Part shown: positions 16,509 through 24,858 of the stretch, piece after piece
Layout of the letters: each line of letters opens with the position of its first letter
Position numbering within the stretch: the first letter of the stretch is position 1
Assembly (NCBI GenBank): GCA_019639135.1
Contig: JAHBSL010000010.1
Span: forward strand, 1 to 64,000
DNA: 64,000 nucleotides
Source: Acidobacteriota bacterium
Lineage (GTDB): Bacteria > Acidobacteriota > Blastocatellia > Pyrinomonadales > Pyrinomonadaceae
Direction of reading: 5' to 3'
Notes under the pieces: model-generated
What the model was told of the DNA's origin: nothing
Databases searched by the model: none
What the model saw: only the letters and a program-made list of their open reading frames with translations
Made by a program: the position numbers and the translations under genes

Positions 16509-19500
16509 TTAGAAGTTTAACCGCAGGCCGATCTGGAACTGCCGCGGGTCGAATGCCGAGGTCGAAGCACTGCCGTACTTGCTTCCGCGGCGGATGCCCG
16601 TTGCGTTGACGACCTGATAGAACGGATTGGCTGCTGCCTCGTTGAATCGGTTGAACATATTGAATACCTCGCCGATCACGTCAAGGCTGAACCGTTCGCC
16701 AAAGCCGATCCGGCGCGTTACGCGGGCATCGACCGAGAAGAAATTGTCGGTCAGGCCCATATTGCGGCCGAGATTGCCGTTGGCCGGGAAGATGCCGGTC
16801 TGGCAGTTGGGGTCAACACCCGTCTGGCAGAGCGAGCCGTCCGGGCGGACGGTCGGCCTCTCGTTGGTGCTCTGGAAGTCGCCGTTCGCATCGCCGACGG
16901 CGAGGATGTTGAACGGACGGCCCGAACCAAACTCGACGATCGGGGCAAACTGGAAGCCGTGGAGGAACTTCTGGAACCCGTTGCCGCTCTTCCAGTTATC
17001 CGGCACGCCGAAGAGTCCGCTAAAGACGAACCGGTGACGCTGGTCAAAGAGCGAATCCGATTTCTCTGCACGGAAGTTCAGGTTGTCCTGCGGCTTGAGG
17101 AGCGTCTGAAGGTCGGACGAGAAGTCGATGGCCTTCGACCACGTGTAAGTCGCATAGAACTGAACGTTGTTCGAGAAGCGCTTTTTAAGCTCGACGTTCA
17201 TCGCGTTGTAGAACGAATTGGCGTCCGAAAGCTGAGCGTTGACGTCCGCATAGGCATTGATCGGGCCCGGAGTGCGGACCGTCCCGGCGAGAAGCGAGTC
17301 GAACGTCGCTTTGTTTATCGCGCCGCCCGTGACCGACGAGACGAAGAAGTAGTTCGGGCCGAGCCGACGGAAGTAGTTTGCCGCAACCGGGCTTACGAAC
17401 CGCTGGCCGGTCGTGTTGTTGACGGCGACAAGGCCCGGGACAATAACAGTGAATAGCGGATTGCTCGTTGTCGGCATCGGGAAGAATGCTGCCGTCGAAA
17501 GGTTTGGCGGGAAGCAGCCCGGTGCGTTCGGCGTTGCGGTCGTACAGGTCGGGAATGCCGGATTGTTGATAGCAAAGCGGCGGAAGTTCTCACGCATCGC
17601 ATTGGTATCGACCGGGTTCACATCCTGCGGGTGAGCAAGGTGGCGGGCATTGACGGTGATGTAATTGACCGAAAGAACCATGTCCTTGCCGATCATCTGC
17701 TCAATGCCGAGATTGCCCTGGAAGGCGTAAGGATATTCGAAGTCCTTGCCGACGTGGAGCGTAAAGGGAAGCACCGGCCCGAAGCCCGTGAAGGTGCTCG
17801 AATCGAACCGCTGGAAGCCGAACTGATAGCGGGCCGAGGAGGCAACGTTCGGAGTTACCGCCGCACCGCAGATCGCCGGGACCGAACCCTGAACGCCGCA
17901 AACCGTTCCGTGGAACACCTGCCATGCGTTAAAGAGCCCGGTCGGCGAAGGGCCGCCGATCGGAAGCAGGGTCGCCTGCTGCTGCTGCGAGCCATCGGCG
18001 ATATTCGAGTTAAATGCAACGGCGAGCAGCGGGTGGTCGTAGAACATACCGCCCGCACCGCGGAGAACGGTCTTTCCGTTGCTGAAAACGTCCCAGGCAA
18101 AGCCGAGCCGCGGAGCCCAGTTATTCGTATCACGCGGGAAGCCCTGCGTTACATTGAGCGCATCCTGTGCCGTCTGCACGTCAGCCGCCGTCAGCGTAAT
18201 GCCGGTAAGCGGATCGGTGAATGGCACCGGCTCATACTCATCGGTCAGCTCGATGTCGTAGCGGATGCCGTAGTTGAGCGTGAAATTGCGAAAGATCTTC
18301 CAGGTATCCTGAGCAAAGAAGGCGATCGGCTTGTTACCGAGTTCGCTGTTCGGGTCGCCGAAGCCTTGAATGAAAACGCTCGGGAACCCGAGGCCATAGG
18401 CCTGGACGGCCGTGAACGCCGGGCAGCGAAGTGCGGCCGGAACGGTCGGGCCGTCGCAGCCGGTGACGAGCGAGCCGCCCGCCTGCTGGCTGAAATTGAA
18501 AAGGGCCGGGAAGTTGAGGTCGAACCTCGCCTGGCCGTCGATCCAGTTGAAATCCGCACCGAACTTGAAGATGTGGCTGCCGGTCGCCCAGGTCAGGTTG
18601 TTGCGAAGCTGGAAACGGGTTTCCGTGCGGTCCACCGGAGAGAACGGATTCGAGCCGATGAAGCCCGTACCGGCTATCTGGTGAGCGACGCTCGGTACCT
18701 GTGAATCAAATTTTGCCTTGCGGCGGCCGAAGTTGAAATAGGCCTCGTTGACCAGATTGCCCGGAAGTACGCTCGAGAGCGATGCCGAGAACGACGTGTC
18801 CTTTACTTCCTGAATACCCGTTCGCGAATAATCGTTCTGGCCGAGCGTCTGGTTCTGCGATTCGTCCTGAATGCCGGTGATCGTGCCGGGGTTGTAGCCA
18901 AACCGGATCGAAAGCTGATGGCCTTCCTCTATCAGGTGGTCGAGCCTTACGGACGAGAATGTCGTTGCCTCCGAGATCGGGAAGATCCGGCGAAGCTGAT
19001 TCAGCGGGCGGAAGGCGACGAATTCGCCCTCTGCGTTACGCGTCAGCGGAACCGGTGTTCCCGAAAGAAGGAAGCGGCCGCCGACCTGCTGTCCCTGCGG
19101 AACGCCGATGCCCGGCAAGAAGTTGATCAGCGAACTGCCGCCGTTCAGCGCCGTTTGGCCGCCTATAGAGGCAAAGTGTGCGTAGGCAACACCGGCGCTC
19201 GGGCTGACCGTCAGGATGTTCTGAATATAGGCGACCTGAGCAGGCGTCAGGTTCGTAAAGGTCTGCGAGACCGGCAGGAACGGTGCACCGATGGTGATGC
19301 TTGCGGTTGCCGGGCCCGAGCCGTCGCGGCCGATGATATCGCCGGTGAAGAAGCCCGATTCCTGCCTGCGACGCTGTTCGAAAGAACCGAAGAAGAACGT
19401 CCGCTCCTTGAGCAGCGGGCCGCCGAAGGTGAAGCCGTATTGAGCACGCGTGTAGGGCGGCTTCTTGCTTGGGTCGTTGTCGATGACGGGAGCGAAGGCG

Positions 19501-20327
19501 TTGCGTGCCTGAATCGTCTTGTGACGCAGATAGCCGAAAACGTTCCCGCGGAAGTCGTTCGTTCCGCCCTTGGTTACGACGTTGACGATACCGCCCGTCG
19601 CACGGCCGAACTCCGGCAGGTACGAGTTGGTCGTTACCTGATATTCCTGAACCGCTTCCTGCGAAACGGTCGAGCGGGCGGCGTTGATCGAGTTGTCCGT
19701 GAAGTCGGCTCCGTCAACCTGGACGAGCGTCGAGCGGCCGCGTTGACCGCCGATATTGAGTCCCGAGGTCGGGGCCGGGCCGACCGGGCGGCCATTGTCG
19801 CGGCCGACGGTCGAGATGGTCAGAGCAAAGCCGGTCGCGCTTCTTTCATTGATCGGAAGGTTCTCGATGCGGGTTTGGTCGATGGTGGTCGAAACGGTCG
19901 ATTTCGTCGTTTCGATCAGCTCGACCGATTCGCCGGTGACTGTGACAGTTACGTCGGCTGCACCGACCTCCATGCTTACTCTCAATTCGGCGCTTTGCCC
20001 GACGGTCAGCCGGACCGGCGAGATGGTCACGCGCTTGAACGTCGATGCCTCGGATGAGATCTCATAATCTCCCGGCGGCAAGGCAATGAAGCGGTACGAG
20101 CCGTCGCTTCCGGACGTGGTCGAACGCGTAATGCCCGTGCTGAGGTTACGGGCCGTTACCGTTGCGCCAGGAATGACCGCACCGTTCGGGTCAACTACGA
20201 CGCCCGCGAGGTCGGCTGCATTCGCCTGCGCCTGGCCCATTGCGAGGCCGACGCTGAAAAGCGCAACTATTGCCGTCAACAGGGCTTTGGTAAATAACCC
20301 CGGACACCTTGAAAAAGCTGCTTTCAT
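16509..20327 (-). CDS. Oar-like TonB-dependent outer-membrane receptor
   Basis: 1272 residues from MKAAFSRCPG. A signal peptide (~1-35) ends near GLAMGQAQA. Residues ~40-120 are a carboxypeptidase-regulatory domain (LAGVVVDPNGAVIPGATVTA). A TonB plug follows (~130-250; ETTKSTVSTTIDQTRIENLP, GLNIGGQRGRSTLVQVDGAD). The rest is a large beta barrel ending in an aromatic C-terminal residue (FQIGLRLNF), the mark recognised by the Bam machinery. Such receptors are expanded in Acidobacteria and probably import large glycans or peptides; the ligand is unknown. GGAGAA about 8 bp ahead supports the 20327 start over one 84 bp upstream. Confidence 0.93.
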   Translation of the reverse strand: MKAAFSRCPGLFTKALLTAIVALFSVGLAMGQAQANAADLAGVVVDPNGAVIPGATVTARNLSTGITRSTTSGSDGSYRFIALPPGDYEISSEASTFKRVTISPVRLTVGQSAELRVSMEVGAADVTVTVTGESVELIETTKSTVSTTIDQTRIENLPINERSATGFALTISTVGRDNGRPVGPAPTSGLNIGGQRGRSTLVQVDGADFTDNSINAARSTVSQEAVQEYQVTTNSYLPEFGRATGGIVNVVTKGGTNDFRGNVFGYLRHKTIQARNAFAPVIDNDPSKKPPYTRAQYGFTFGGPLLKERTFFFGSFEQRRRQESGFFTGDIIGRDGSGPATASITIGAPFLPVSQTFTNLTPAQVAYIQNILTVSPSAGVAYAHFASIGGQTALNGGSSLINFLPGIGVPQGQQVGGRFLLSGTPVPLTRNAEGEFVAFRPLNQLRRIFPISEATTFSSVRLDHLIEEGHQLSIRFGYNPGTITGIQDESQNQTLGQNDYSRTGIQEVKDTSFSASLSSVLPGNLVNEAYFNFGRRKAKFDSQVPSVAHQIAGTGFIGSNPFSPVDRTETRFQLRNNLTWATGSHIFKFGADFNWIDGQARFDLNFPALFNFSQQAGGSLVTGCDGPTVPAALRCPAFTAVQAYGLGFPSVFIQGFGDPNSELGNKPIAFFAQDTWKIFRNFTLNYGIRYDIELTDEYEPVPFTDPLTGITLTAADVQTAQDALNVTQGFPRDTNNWAPRLGFAWDVFSNGKTVLRGAGGMFYDHPLLAVAFNSNIADGSQQQQATLLPIGGPSPTGLFNAWQVFHGTVCGVQGSVPAICGAAVTPNVASSARYQFGFQRFDSSTFTGFGPVLPFTLHVGKDFEYPYAFQGNLGIEQMIGKDMVLSVNYITVNARHLAHPQDVNPVDTNAMRENFRRFAINNPAFPTCTTATPNAPGCFPPNLSTAAFFPMPTTSNPLFTVIVPGLVAVNNTTGQRFVSPVAANYFRRLGPNYFFVSSVTGGAINKATFDSLLAGTVRTPGPINAYADVNAQLSDANSFYNAMNVELKKRFSNNVQFYATYTWSKAIDFSSDLQTLLKPQDNLNFRAEKSDSLFDQRHRFVFSGLFGVPDNWKSGNGFQKFLHGFQFAPIVEFGSGRPFNILAVGDANGDFQSTNERPTVRPDGSLCQTGVDPNCQTGIFPANGNLGRNMGLTDNFFSVDARVTRRIGFGERFSLDVIGEVFNMFNRFNEAAANPFYQVVNATGIRRGSKYGSASTSAFDPRQFQIGLRLNF

Positions 20328-20562
20328 CGAGATCTTCTCCTTGTCTTGAACTTCAAAATTTATGTCTGCGAACTCTTCTACGCGTGTGCCGGCCAATAGG
20401 TTTTCGGGCAACTGTCGAGCGGGAAGATGGTGCCCGAATGCGAAAGCAGGTTCTTAAAACATTCGCTGAGACCGGCAGGTTGCAGAAAAGTTAAGAATTG
20501 CTTTGTTGTTTTTACCGTAAATTGGTGATTAAGGCAAGCAAAATCGTTCTTTTTTGCCTAGT

Positions 20563-21729
20563 TTAGCGGGCGGGCGAGGCCTGCGGACGGGTTAGCCGGG
20601 CGAGGGCTTCGGCCGCGAAAGGAAGCCCGCCGAGTGCCGCAGAGACAAAAGTGGCAGTCCGCGTTCGAAAGGCGGCGTTTCGGAGCAGTGAGCAAACGAA
20701 CAGCCGGCGGCGAAACCTACGCGAATAGAGTGAGGCATAAACGTTAGAATGATCATCGGCCGAGGCTAAAGCTTCGGCGAGCACGGCCGTGCTTTCGAGC
20801 GCAATGAGCATACCGCTGCCGGTGAAAGGATCGATGAACGAAGCCGCATCGCCGACGGTGAACAGCCGATTGCCGTAGCTCAACTCCGCTCGCCCAAAGC
20901 CTTCGAACGAAACGGCCATCCAGTCCATCTCGGGGTGTGACCCTTCAAGAGCTTTGCGGGCACTCTCGTTCTTAAAAACAAGCCGTTCGAGCACGTTATC
21001 GACACCGCCGCCGACGTCCCTGACCGCTTCGCTCCTCACTAAAAAGCAATGGTTGACCGCACCGCCCTCGACGCGATTGATGCCGCCATAACCGTCCGGG
21101 AAGAAATGTATCTCGCAGCGGCCTGCCGCGAGATTCGCCCCGCGGAGATGGGCCTTGAAGGCGACAAAGCCGTTCGAGCGCCGTGCCGGCCTTTCATTGC
21201 CCGTTCCCGCCGCTCGCTGAAACGCCTTGACCAACGCCTTGCCTCGACCTGTAGCATCAATGAAAACATCCGCCGCTATGTTCCGAGTCCCATCCGCCGT
21301 ACGGACATCGACCGCACGCAGCTTACCCTGCTCTACAGCAGCCGAAGCGAGCGCCGCTCCTTCGATGACCTCGACGCCGACGGCCTTCGCTCTATCTAAT
21401 AAGATCGCGTCCATCGCCGAGCGGCTCAGCCCGAGTGCCGGTTCGCCAAAGGCGCGGCCCGGGATTCGTACAGTAAGCCCGCTGAGCGGAAAGAAAAGCG
21501 TCTCGGTTATCCGCTCGCCGCCGGCCGAGAGCATCGACTCGAGCACGCCGAGCTCGGCAAAGTGGCCGAAGCACTCCGGCGAGATGAATTCGCCGCAGAG
21601 CTTGTGCCGCGGAAAGCGGTCGCGCTCGATAAGCACCACGTCGCGTCCCGCCGAGGCCAGCCGAATGGCCAGGCTCGCACCCGAAGGGCCGCCGCCCGCG
21701 ATCAGCACTTTCCCTTCGCGTTTGTTCAT
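20563..21729 (-). CDS. FAD-dependent oxidoreductase, geranylgeranyl-reductase-like
   Basis: 388 residues. The N-terminal dinucleotide-binding motif VLIAGGGPSGASLAIRLASAG and the acidic ERDRF are followed by HKLCGEFISPEC, which is typical of the FixC/geranylgeranyl reductase and flavin-dependent halogenase-like group. A second FAD motif, LFTVGDAASFIDPFTGSGM, lies near residue 285. Substrate cannot be read from sequence: lipid double-bond reduction and secondary-metabolite oxidation are both possible. It is divergent from the MBL gene at 21776 with a short 46-bp gap. Confidence 0.85.
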   Translation of the reverse strand: MNKREGKVLIAGGGPSGASLAIRLASAGRDVVLIERDRFPRHKLCGEFISPECFGHFAELGVLESMLSAGGERITETLFFPLSGLTVRIPGRAFGEPALGLSRSAMDAILLDRAKAVGVEVIEGAALASAAVEQGKLRAVDVRTADGTRNIAADVFIDATGRGKALVKAFQRAAGTGNERPARRSNGFVAFKAHLRGANLAAGRCEIHFFPDGYGGINRVEGGAVNHCFLVRSEAVRDVGGGVDNVLERLVFKNESARKALEGSHPEMDWMAVSFEGFGRAELSYGNRLFTVGDAASFIDPFTGSGMLIALESTAVLAEALASADDHSNVYASLYSRRFRRRLFVCSLLRNAAFRTRTATFVSAALGGLPFAAEALARLTRPQASPAR

Positions 21730-21775
21730 ATCGCCGCTGCCCGTTTATTATAACCCTTCGGCAACGCACCGCCTT

Positions 21776-22735
21776 ATGAAGATCACGTCGCTATCGGTCC
21801 CAACGCCTTTCTACGTCGGCGACGTCAATGTCTATCTCATCCGCGAGGACCCCGTAACGCTCATCGACGTCGGCCCAAAGACCCGAGAGGCGGCCGAGGT
21901 TCTCCGCCGCAAACTCGCGGCCGAGGGCGTGCTTTTCTCTGACGTCCGGCGGATCGTCCTGACGCATGCCCACGAAGACCACTGCGGCCTTGCCCGTTCG
22001 ATCCGCGATGAAGCGAAGGACGCCGAGATACTCGTCCACGATTGGGAGACCGGCCATCTTTTCGGCCGGCTTGCCCGAGAGGAGCACCGGCGGCTGCTGA
22101 TGCGGTCGGGCGTGCCGGAGAGCGTATTTGACGAGATGCAGGCGATGTATGAGGAGATCAGCCTGCTGACCGATTCGCTTGAGGACGGCGGCTTCCGCCC
22201 GCTCGAGGACGAGATGGAGCTTGAGTTCGAAACGGGCTCGCTCCGCGTGCTCCATACGCCGGGCCATACGCCGGGTTCGTGCTCTTTTTTCCGCGAGGCG
22301 GACCGGACGCTCGTCTGCGGCGATTGCGTGCTGAAACGCATAACGCCCAATCCCGTGCTCTCGCCCGATCCGCTCGAACCTGAACGCCGCTTTCGCTCGC
22401 TGCAGGAATATCTCGTCAGCCTCGCCCGGCTCCGCGAGCTAAAGCCGACGCTGACCTACGGCGGCCACGGCGAGCCCGTTACCGATTACGAAGAGATCTT
22501 TAATCGCTACGTCCGTGCGATCAATGAACGCCAGGCTCGAACGATTTCCCTTGTAGGCCGAGGCGGCGCGAATGCCTTTGAGGTCGCGCAAAAGCTTTTC
22601 CCAAACTCCATCGGCCACGACGTACACCGCTTTCTCGCTATTTCCGAAGCCGTGGCACACCTCGACATGGCCCACGCCGAAGGTAAACTCGCACACGAGC
22701 TCAAAGACGGCATCGAGCACTACCGCATCCGCTAG
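21776..22735 (+). CDS. MBL-fold metallo-hydrolase (LACTB2-like)
   Basis: 319 residues. The metal site is THAHEDHCGL (HxHxDH) near residue 64. Further ligands are the H of LHTPGHTPGSC near 164 and the D of LVCGDC near 184. The last ~70 residues form a small winged-helix-like domain (EVAQKLFPNSIGHDVHRFLAIS) found in LACTB2-type hydrolases. The start ATG at 21776 gives the standard beta-strand MKITSLSVPTPF. An open frame extends far upstream but only as antisense of the flavoprotein gene. Confidence 0.88.
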   Translation: MKITSLSVPTPFYVGDVNVYLIREDPVTLIDVGPKTREAAEVLRRKLAAEGVLFSDVRRIVLTHAHEDHCGLARSIRDEAKDAEILVHDWETGHLFGRLAREEHRRLLMRSGVPESVFDEMQAMYEEISLLTDSLEDGGFRPLEDEMELEFETGSLRVLHTPGHTPGSCSFFREADRTLVCGDCVLKRITPNPVLSPDPLEPERRFRSLQEYLVSLARLRELKPTLTYGGHGEPVTDYEEIFNRYVRAINERQARTISLVGRGGANAFEVAQKLFPNSIGHDVHRFLAISEAVAHLDMAHAEGKLAHELKDGIEHYRIR

Positions 22736-22750
22736 CCCGTGATCGCGAAA

Positions 22751-23599
22751 CTAGAGTTGTGCCGGGAAGACCTCTGCGTGTTTACGGCAGAGGTCAGCGA
22801 TCGTTCTTGTAACTGAATTCATCTCGCGAAAACCCGGAAGGCTGTCGACCCTTTCGGTGACCGTCCTGTTCAAGTTTTCTATCGCCGCTGGATCATTGCC
22901 GAAAAGCCCGACGACCGAGTACCGGCAGCGGGCTCTTCCGAGCGAGCTCTGGCCAACGGGGTAATAGAAGTTCTCGAGCACGAAACGGGCAAGTCGTTGT
23001 GCGGTTCGGTTCTTCCGCAGTTCTAAACGAGCAACGCTCCAGTAGAAGTTCGTGTGTGCCGATTCCTCTATGATTATTGCTTTCAAGATCCGCTTGAGAA
23101 TCGGATGCCCGCTGATCTCGATCATTCGCCTATAGCTTTGAGCGGTCGTCATCTCATGCACGGCGCCGAATGTCATGTGCGTAGCAGTGAACCGGCGGCC
23201 TGCCAAGTTGGTAAGCGCGGTGATGAGAGCGGTGTTGATGTGATAGAAAAGCGGGACCTTCTTTCTAACTTCCGATTTCCAGGCAGTGTCGGTTCTGATG
23301 CCGAGCTCGTTGAGGAACATATTGATCACCTCGCCGTGCGTGACCTCTTCGACACCCCAGCGTTCCATGAACTTGCTGATCACCGGGTCACGACCGGTCG
23401 GTGTTCCACGAAGCTCCTTATGATACATGTCGGTGAGTATTTCCACATCGCGCATGTATTCAAGCACCGGGATCAGGCGCCGGTCGAAAGGATATCTCCG
23501 CACCTCACCCCATGGAATAGAATCGATGAAATCGTCGGTCAGTGTTCGCGGCCGGCTTTCATACCACCGGAGCACTTCTTCTTTTGAATCAAACGGCAT
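22751..23599 (-). CDS. Ferritin-like diiron protein, acyl-ACP-desaturase-like
   Basis: 282 residues, almost wholly helical. Two diiron half-sites are visible: an E near residue 54 with E-E-V-T-H near 85, and IEESAHTNFYW near 175 (E-E-x-x-H). This pattern fits the plant stearoyl-ACP desaturase/AurF-like branch of ferritin-like proteins. Length is shorter than plant desaturases (about 360). It may desaturate or hydroxylate an acyl chain, but the substrate is not evident. It is convergent with the MBL gene. Confidence 0.75.
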   Translation of the reverse strand: MPFDSKEEVLRWYESRPRTLTDDFIDSIPWGEVRRYPFDRRLIPVLEYMRDVEILTDMYHKELRGTPTGRDPVISKFMERWGVEEVTHGEVINMFLNELGIRTDTAWKSEVRKKVPLFYHINTALITALTNLAGRRFTATHMTFGAVHEMTTAQSYRRMIEISGHPILKRILKAIIIEESAHTNFYWSVARLELRKNRTAQRLARFVLENFYYPVGQSSLGRARCRYSVVGLFGNDPAAIENLNRTVTERVDSLPGFREMNSVTRTIADLCRKHAEVFPAQL

Positions 23600-23726
23600 T
23601 ACGGGTCCTGGTTTCGCCTCGGGCTAAAACATTGCAAATAATAGGCGGCCGATTTTTTCGGCACAACATAATTCGCTATACTTTCCCTTAAAGATTCAGT
23701 CCTGTTCGGGATCGATCAAACACATT

Positions 23727-24773
23727 ATGCCGAAAATTGCTTTTATCTTTCTAGTCCTGGTTTCATTTACGTCCTTCGCCTCCGCTCAGGGAACTGACCT
23801 CTCGATGCCTGGAGAGAAACGGCTGAGGAACATTAAACAACTTACTTTTGCGGGTGAGAACGCCGAGGCGTATTTCTCTTACGACAGCAAGAAACTGATC
23901 TTTCAGTCAAAACGCGACGGCCGCCAATGCGACCAGATCTATACGATGAACATTGACGGCACGGACCTCCGAATGGTCTCGACCGGCAAGGGGCGGACGA
24001 CCTGTTCTTTTTTTCATAAGAGCGGTAAAAAGATAATTTATTCATCAACGCATCTTGGCGGAGCCGAATGTCCGCCGTCTCCGGATTTCTCGCAAGGATA
24101 TGTTTGGGCGATCTACCCGACCTACGACATCTTTACGGCCAATGCCGACGGCACCGGCCTGAAACAACTTACGAACTCGAGCAGCTACGATGCCGAGGCG
24201 ACCATCTCGCCGGACGGCAAGAAGATCGTCTTCACCTCGACCCGCGACGGCGACCTTGATATTTACACTATGGACATCAACGGCAAGAACGTGAAGCGGT
24301 TGACGACCGAGCTCGGTTACGACGGCGGTCCGTTCTTCTCGCCGGATGGAAAGCAGATCGTATATCGAGCCTACCACCCGAAGACCGAGGCCGAGATCGC
24401 CCGCTACAAGGACAGGCTCAAGAACGACCTGATCGAGCCCAACAACTTTGAGATCTGGGTAATGAATGCCGATGGCACCAACAAGCGGCAGGTAACGAAG
24501 CTAGGTGCGGCGTCATTTGCTCCGTTCTTTACGCCGGATGGAAGGTCGATCATCTTCTCGACCAACTATTTTGCCAAGGACCCGCGGAAGCGGAACTTTG
24601 ACCTGGCCCTGATCAATGTTGACGGTACGGGGCTGGAGCAGGTGACCTTTAATGAGACCTTTGACGGCTTCCCGATGTTCTCGCCGGACGGCAAAAAGCT
24701 CGTTTTTGCCTCGAACCGCAACGCAGCGAAAGAGGGAGATACGAATGTATTTATTGCTGATTGGGTGAAGTAG
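23727..24773 (+). CDS. Secreted TolB-like PD40 beta-propeller protein
   Basis: 348 residues with a signal peptide (1-20, VSFTSFASAQ). At least five repeats of the WD40-like PD40 type are visible, each with a FSPDGKxIVF core, e.g. ISPDGKKIVFTSTRDGD, FSPDGKQIVYR and FTPDGRSIIFSTN. These fold as a beta-propeller like the C-domain of TolB. The protein lacks the TolB N-terminal domain, and no tol-pal genes are near. A periplasmic binding or scaffold role is likely. A terminator follows at 24812. Confidence 0.85.
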   Translation: MPKIAFIFLVLVSFTSFASAQGTDLSMPGEKRLRNIKQLTFAGENAEAYFSYDSKKLIFQSKRDGRQCDQIYTMNIDGTDLRMVSTGKGRTTCSFFHKSGKKIIYSSTHLGGAECPPSPDFSQGYVWAIYPTYDIFTANADGTGLKQLTNSSSYDAEATISPDGKKIVFTSTRDGDLDIYTMDINGKNVKRLTTELGYDGGPFFSPDGKQIVYRAYHPKTEAEIARYKDRLKNDLIEPNNFEIWVMNADGTNKRQVTKLGAASFAPFFTPDGRSIIFSTNYFAKDPRKRNFDLALINVDGTGLEQVTFNETFDGFPMFSPDGKKLVFASNRNAAKEGDTNVFIADWVK

Positions 24774-24811
24774 CGGGCAGTAAATAGTAAATCGTGAATC
24801 GTAAATAGAAA

Positions 24812-24845
24812 GGGAAGCCCGAGCGATGCCGGACTTCCTTTTTTC
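24812..24845 (+). terminator. Intrinsic terminator after the TolB-like gene
   Basis: Stem GGAAG-CCCG / CCGG-CTTCC followed by TTTTTTCG, about 40 bp past the stop codon. Confidence 0.8.
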
Positions 24846-24858
24846 GTGCCTTGCCGAG

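Noticed and set aside
17631..20057. Two long plus-strand frames (357 and 379 codons)
   Set aside because: Both are antisense to the TonB receptor, and neither looks like a protein family.
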